From the NCBI RefSeq assembly GCF_040546585.1, contig NZ_JBEPOC010000001.1, forward strand, positions 62,001 to 126,000: a DNA stretch of 64,000 nucleotides, in the 5' to 3' direction. This DNA comes from Marmoricola sp. OAE513. GTDB lineage: Bacteria; Actinomycetota; Actinomycetes; Propionibacteriales; Nocardioidaceae. A program made the position numbers and the translations under genes. Below the pieces are notes generated by a model. The model did no database searches. It saw nothing but the letters and a program-made list of their open reading frames with translations, and had not been told where the DNA came from. Shown here piece after piece: positions 62,676 through 64,000 of the stretch; position 1 is the first letter of the stretch, and each line of letters begins with the position of its first letter.

Positions 62676-63938
62676 GTGACCGTCGCGCGGAGGAACCCCC
62701 TCGTCCTGGCCGGGCGCGAGCTCTGGCCGGTGCTGCGACGTACTGCTCTCACGATCCTCGGGGTGCAGCTGGTCCTGGCGATCAGCCTGACCCTGGTCGA
62801 CTCCTGGCGCCGGCGCGGCAAGAAGCCGCAGCCGTTCCCGACCCTGCCGCCCCAGGACGTCCAGATCGGCACCGGCACGGTCACCACCTACACCTACGGC
62901 GCCGACCTGTACGACGACATGCTGACCGCTATCGAGGGTGCGCGCAGCCAGGTCCTGTTCGAGACCTACATCTGGAAGGGCGACGAGACCGGCGAGCGGT
63001 TCAAGGAGGCGCTGACGGCGGCCGCCGACCGCGGCGTCGAGGTCTACGCGATCTACGACGCGTTCGCGAACATCGTCGTCGACCCGCGGTTCAAGACCTT
63101 CTCCAAGGTGCTCCGGGTGCTGAAGTACCCGATCTACAACGCCGGCTGGCGGTTCTTCGACATCCGCCGCTACGGCAGGGACCACCGCAAGGTACTGGTG
63201 GTCGACGACAGCGTCGCCTTCGTCGGCGGGTTCAACATCGGTGCGCCGTACGCCACCGAGTGGCGGGACACGCACTGCCGGATCACCGGACCGGCCGTCT
63301 GGGACCTCAAGCGTTCCTTCGCCGACTTCTGGAACGACCACCGCAGCGGCCGCCGCCCGCTGCTGCTGGAGACCGCCGACGCGGAGTGGGAGCCCCGGAT
63401 CCGGTTGCACCGGAACCTGCCGAGGCAGTGGATGTTCCCGATCCGGTCGATGTACCTCGAGGCGATCAACCGCGCCCGCCGCAACATCTGGATGACGCAC
63501 GCCTACTTCATCCCGGACCAGGACTTCGTCGACTCCCTCGTCGGTGCCGCCCGTCGCGGCGTCGACGTCCAGATCCTGCTCCCCCGGACGTCGAACCACG
63601 TCGTCGCCGACTGGATCTCGCGGGGCTACTTCGGGCAGCTGCTCGACGCCGGGGTCAAGATCCACCGGTTCGAGGGTGCGATGGTGCACGCCAAGACCGC
63701 CACCATCGACGGCAAGTGGTCCACGGTCGGAACCGCGAACATCGACCGTCTCAGCATGTCCGGCAACTACGAGATCAACGTGGAGTTCATCGACCCCGGC
63801 ATGGCGAAGGTGATGGAGGAGATCTTCCGCTCCGACCTCGAGCAGTGCTCGCACCTGGCCCCGCGCGACTGGAACGCGCGCGGCATCCACCGCCGGTTCA
63901 CCGAGGCCGTCCTGAACCCGCTGCGGCACCTGCTCTGA
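62676..63938 (+). CDS. Phospholipase D-superfamily protein, cardiolipin synthase-like
   Basis: This 420-residue protein has one N-terminal membrane helix (ALTILGVQLVLAISLTLV) and two HKD motifs: DHRKVLVVDDSVAFVGGFN (about residue 168) and VHAKTATIDGKWSTVGTAN (about 337). Each supplies the His/Lys/Asp of a PLD active site. The arrangement fits bacterial cardiolipin synthases, which join two phosphatidylglycerols or use CDP-DAG-derived lipids at the membrane. GTG start from a leaderless promoter. Confidence 0.85.
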   Translation: MTVARRNPLVLAGRELWPVLRRTALTILGVQLVLAISLTLVDSWRRRGKKPQPFPTLPPQDVQIGTGTVTTYTYGADLYDDMLTAIEGARSQVLFETYIWKGDETGERFKEALTAAADRGVEVYAIYDAFANIVVDPRFKTFSKVLRVLKYPIYNAGWRFFDIRRYGRDHRKVLVVDDSVAFVGGFNIGAPYATEWRDTHCRITGPAVWDLKRSFADFWNDHRSGRRPLLLETADAEWEPRIRLHRNLPRQWMFPIRSMYLEAINRARRNIWMTHAYFIPDQDFVDSLVGAARRGVDVQILLPRTSNHVVADWISRGYFGQLLDAGVKIHRFEGAMVHAKTATIDGKWSTVGTANIDRLSMSGNYEINVEFIDPGMAKVMEEIFRSDLEQCSHLAPRDWNARGIHRRFTEAVLNPLRHLL

Positions 63939-63977
63939 CTCCTACCGCAGAGGGATACCCCGACCGCGCGCAGTCGC

Positions 63978-63983
63978 TAGGGT
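63978..63983 (+). promoter_or_regulatory. -10 element of the gene entering the right edge
   Basis: TAGGGT, seven bases before the ATG at 63991. Confidence 0.45.
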
Positions 63984-63990
63984 CGGGGTC

Positions 63991-64000
63991 ATGCTCAAGC
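63991..64000 (+). CDS. First codons of an unidentified gene cut by the window edge
   Basis: ATG CTC AAG at the right edge follows a leaderless-type -10 with correct spacing, so a gene probably starts here. Nothing about its product can be said. Confidence 0.4.

Overview
The window is GC-rich, densely packed actinobacterial chromosome. Genes overlap by ATGA or GTGA, GTG and TTG starts are common, and many promoters have the leaderless form TANNNT, 6-8 nt, start codon. The content is dominated by an aerobic steroid (cholesterol-type) catabolic locus in the KstR/KstR2 layout known from Mycobacterium and Rhodococcus. There are no PE/PPE genes, and the accessory genes look like those of Nocardioidaceae (Nocardioides/Pimelobacter type). 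That family placement is inference; the actinobacterial origin is certain.

Layout. 1-7.9 kb: the KstR2 module for the C/D-ring remnant (HIP): fadE30-ipdF-kstR2-fadA6 leftward and fadD3-fadE31-fadE32-fadE33 rightward, around one KstR2 operator at 3383-3396. 7.9-13.8 kb: accessory genes (three-helix protein, phosphopantetheinyl transferase, WhiB7-like regulator, LysR-type effector-domain protein, two CoA-ester lyases, GNAT, AbiEi-like protein, TetR C-domain orphan). 13.8-17.5 kb: hsaACDB for A/B-ring cleavage, with hsaD frameshifted into the hsaC frame. 17.7-18.5 kb: a secreted acidic protein and a strong terminator. 18.5-23.9 kb: hsaE-G-F opposite kstD-hsd4B, around a very short shared operator/promoter. 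23.9-27.9 kb: a decayed vapBC pair, a dienelactone hydrolase, and a secreted Ig-repeat putative metalloprotease. 28-32.7 kb: side-chain operon with a fused ChsE1-ChsE2 dehydrogenase, chsH2, chsH1 and ltp2. 32.8-39.5 kb: hydrolases, a methyltransferase, WS/DGAT, a LipC-like esterase and fadE34. 39.6-46.3 kb: a methyltransferase, a hybrid histidine kinase, and a glycosyltransferase/methyltransferase/alpha-alpha-barrel operon. 46.3-50.1 kb: kstR, then SDR, hsd4A, ferredoxin and ferredoxin reductase. 50.1-59.8 kb: a complete mce4-type steroid importer operon with two Mce-associated genes. 59.8-64 kb: uvrB, a SIMPL protein, a cardiolipin-synthase-like PLD protein and the start of another gene.

How it works together. 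Mce4/YrbE4 imports the sterol. KstR-boxed genes remove the side chain (FadE34, the ChsE1-E2 fusion, ChsH1/H2, Ltp2, Hsd4A, Hsd4B) and open rings A/B (KstD, HsaA-G). KstR2-boxed genes degrade the remaining HIP. I see seven KstR-type boxes (four exact to TNNAACNNGTTNNA, three with one mismatch), including new-looking links to a WS/DGAT acyltransferase and an uncharacterised hydrolase. KshA/KshB, CYP125, FadA5, IpdAB/IpdC and EchA20 are not in the window. No stretch over 300 bases lacks a gene, and I saw no tRNA, rRNA, CRISPR array, IS element or prophage.
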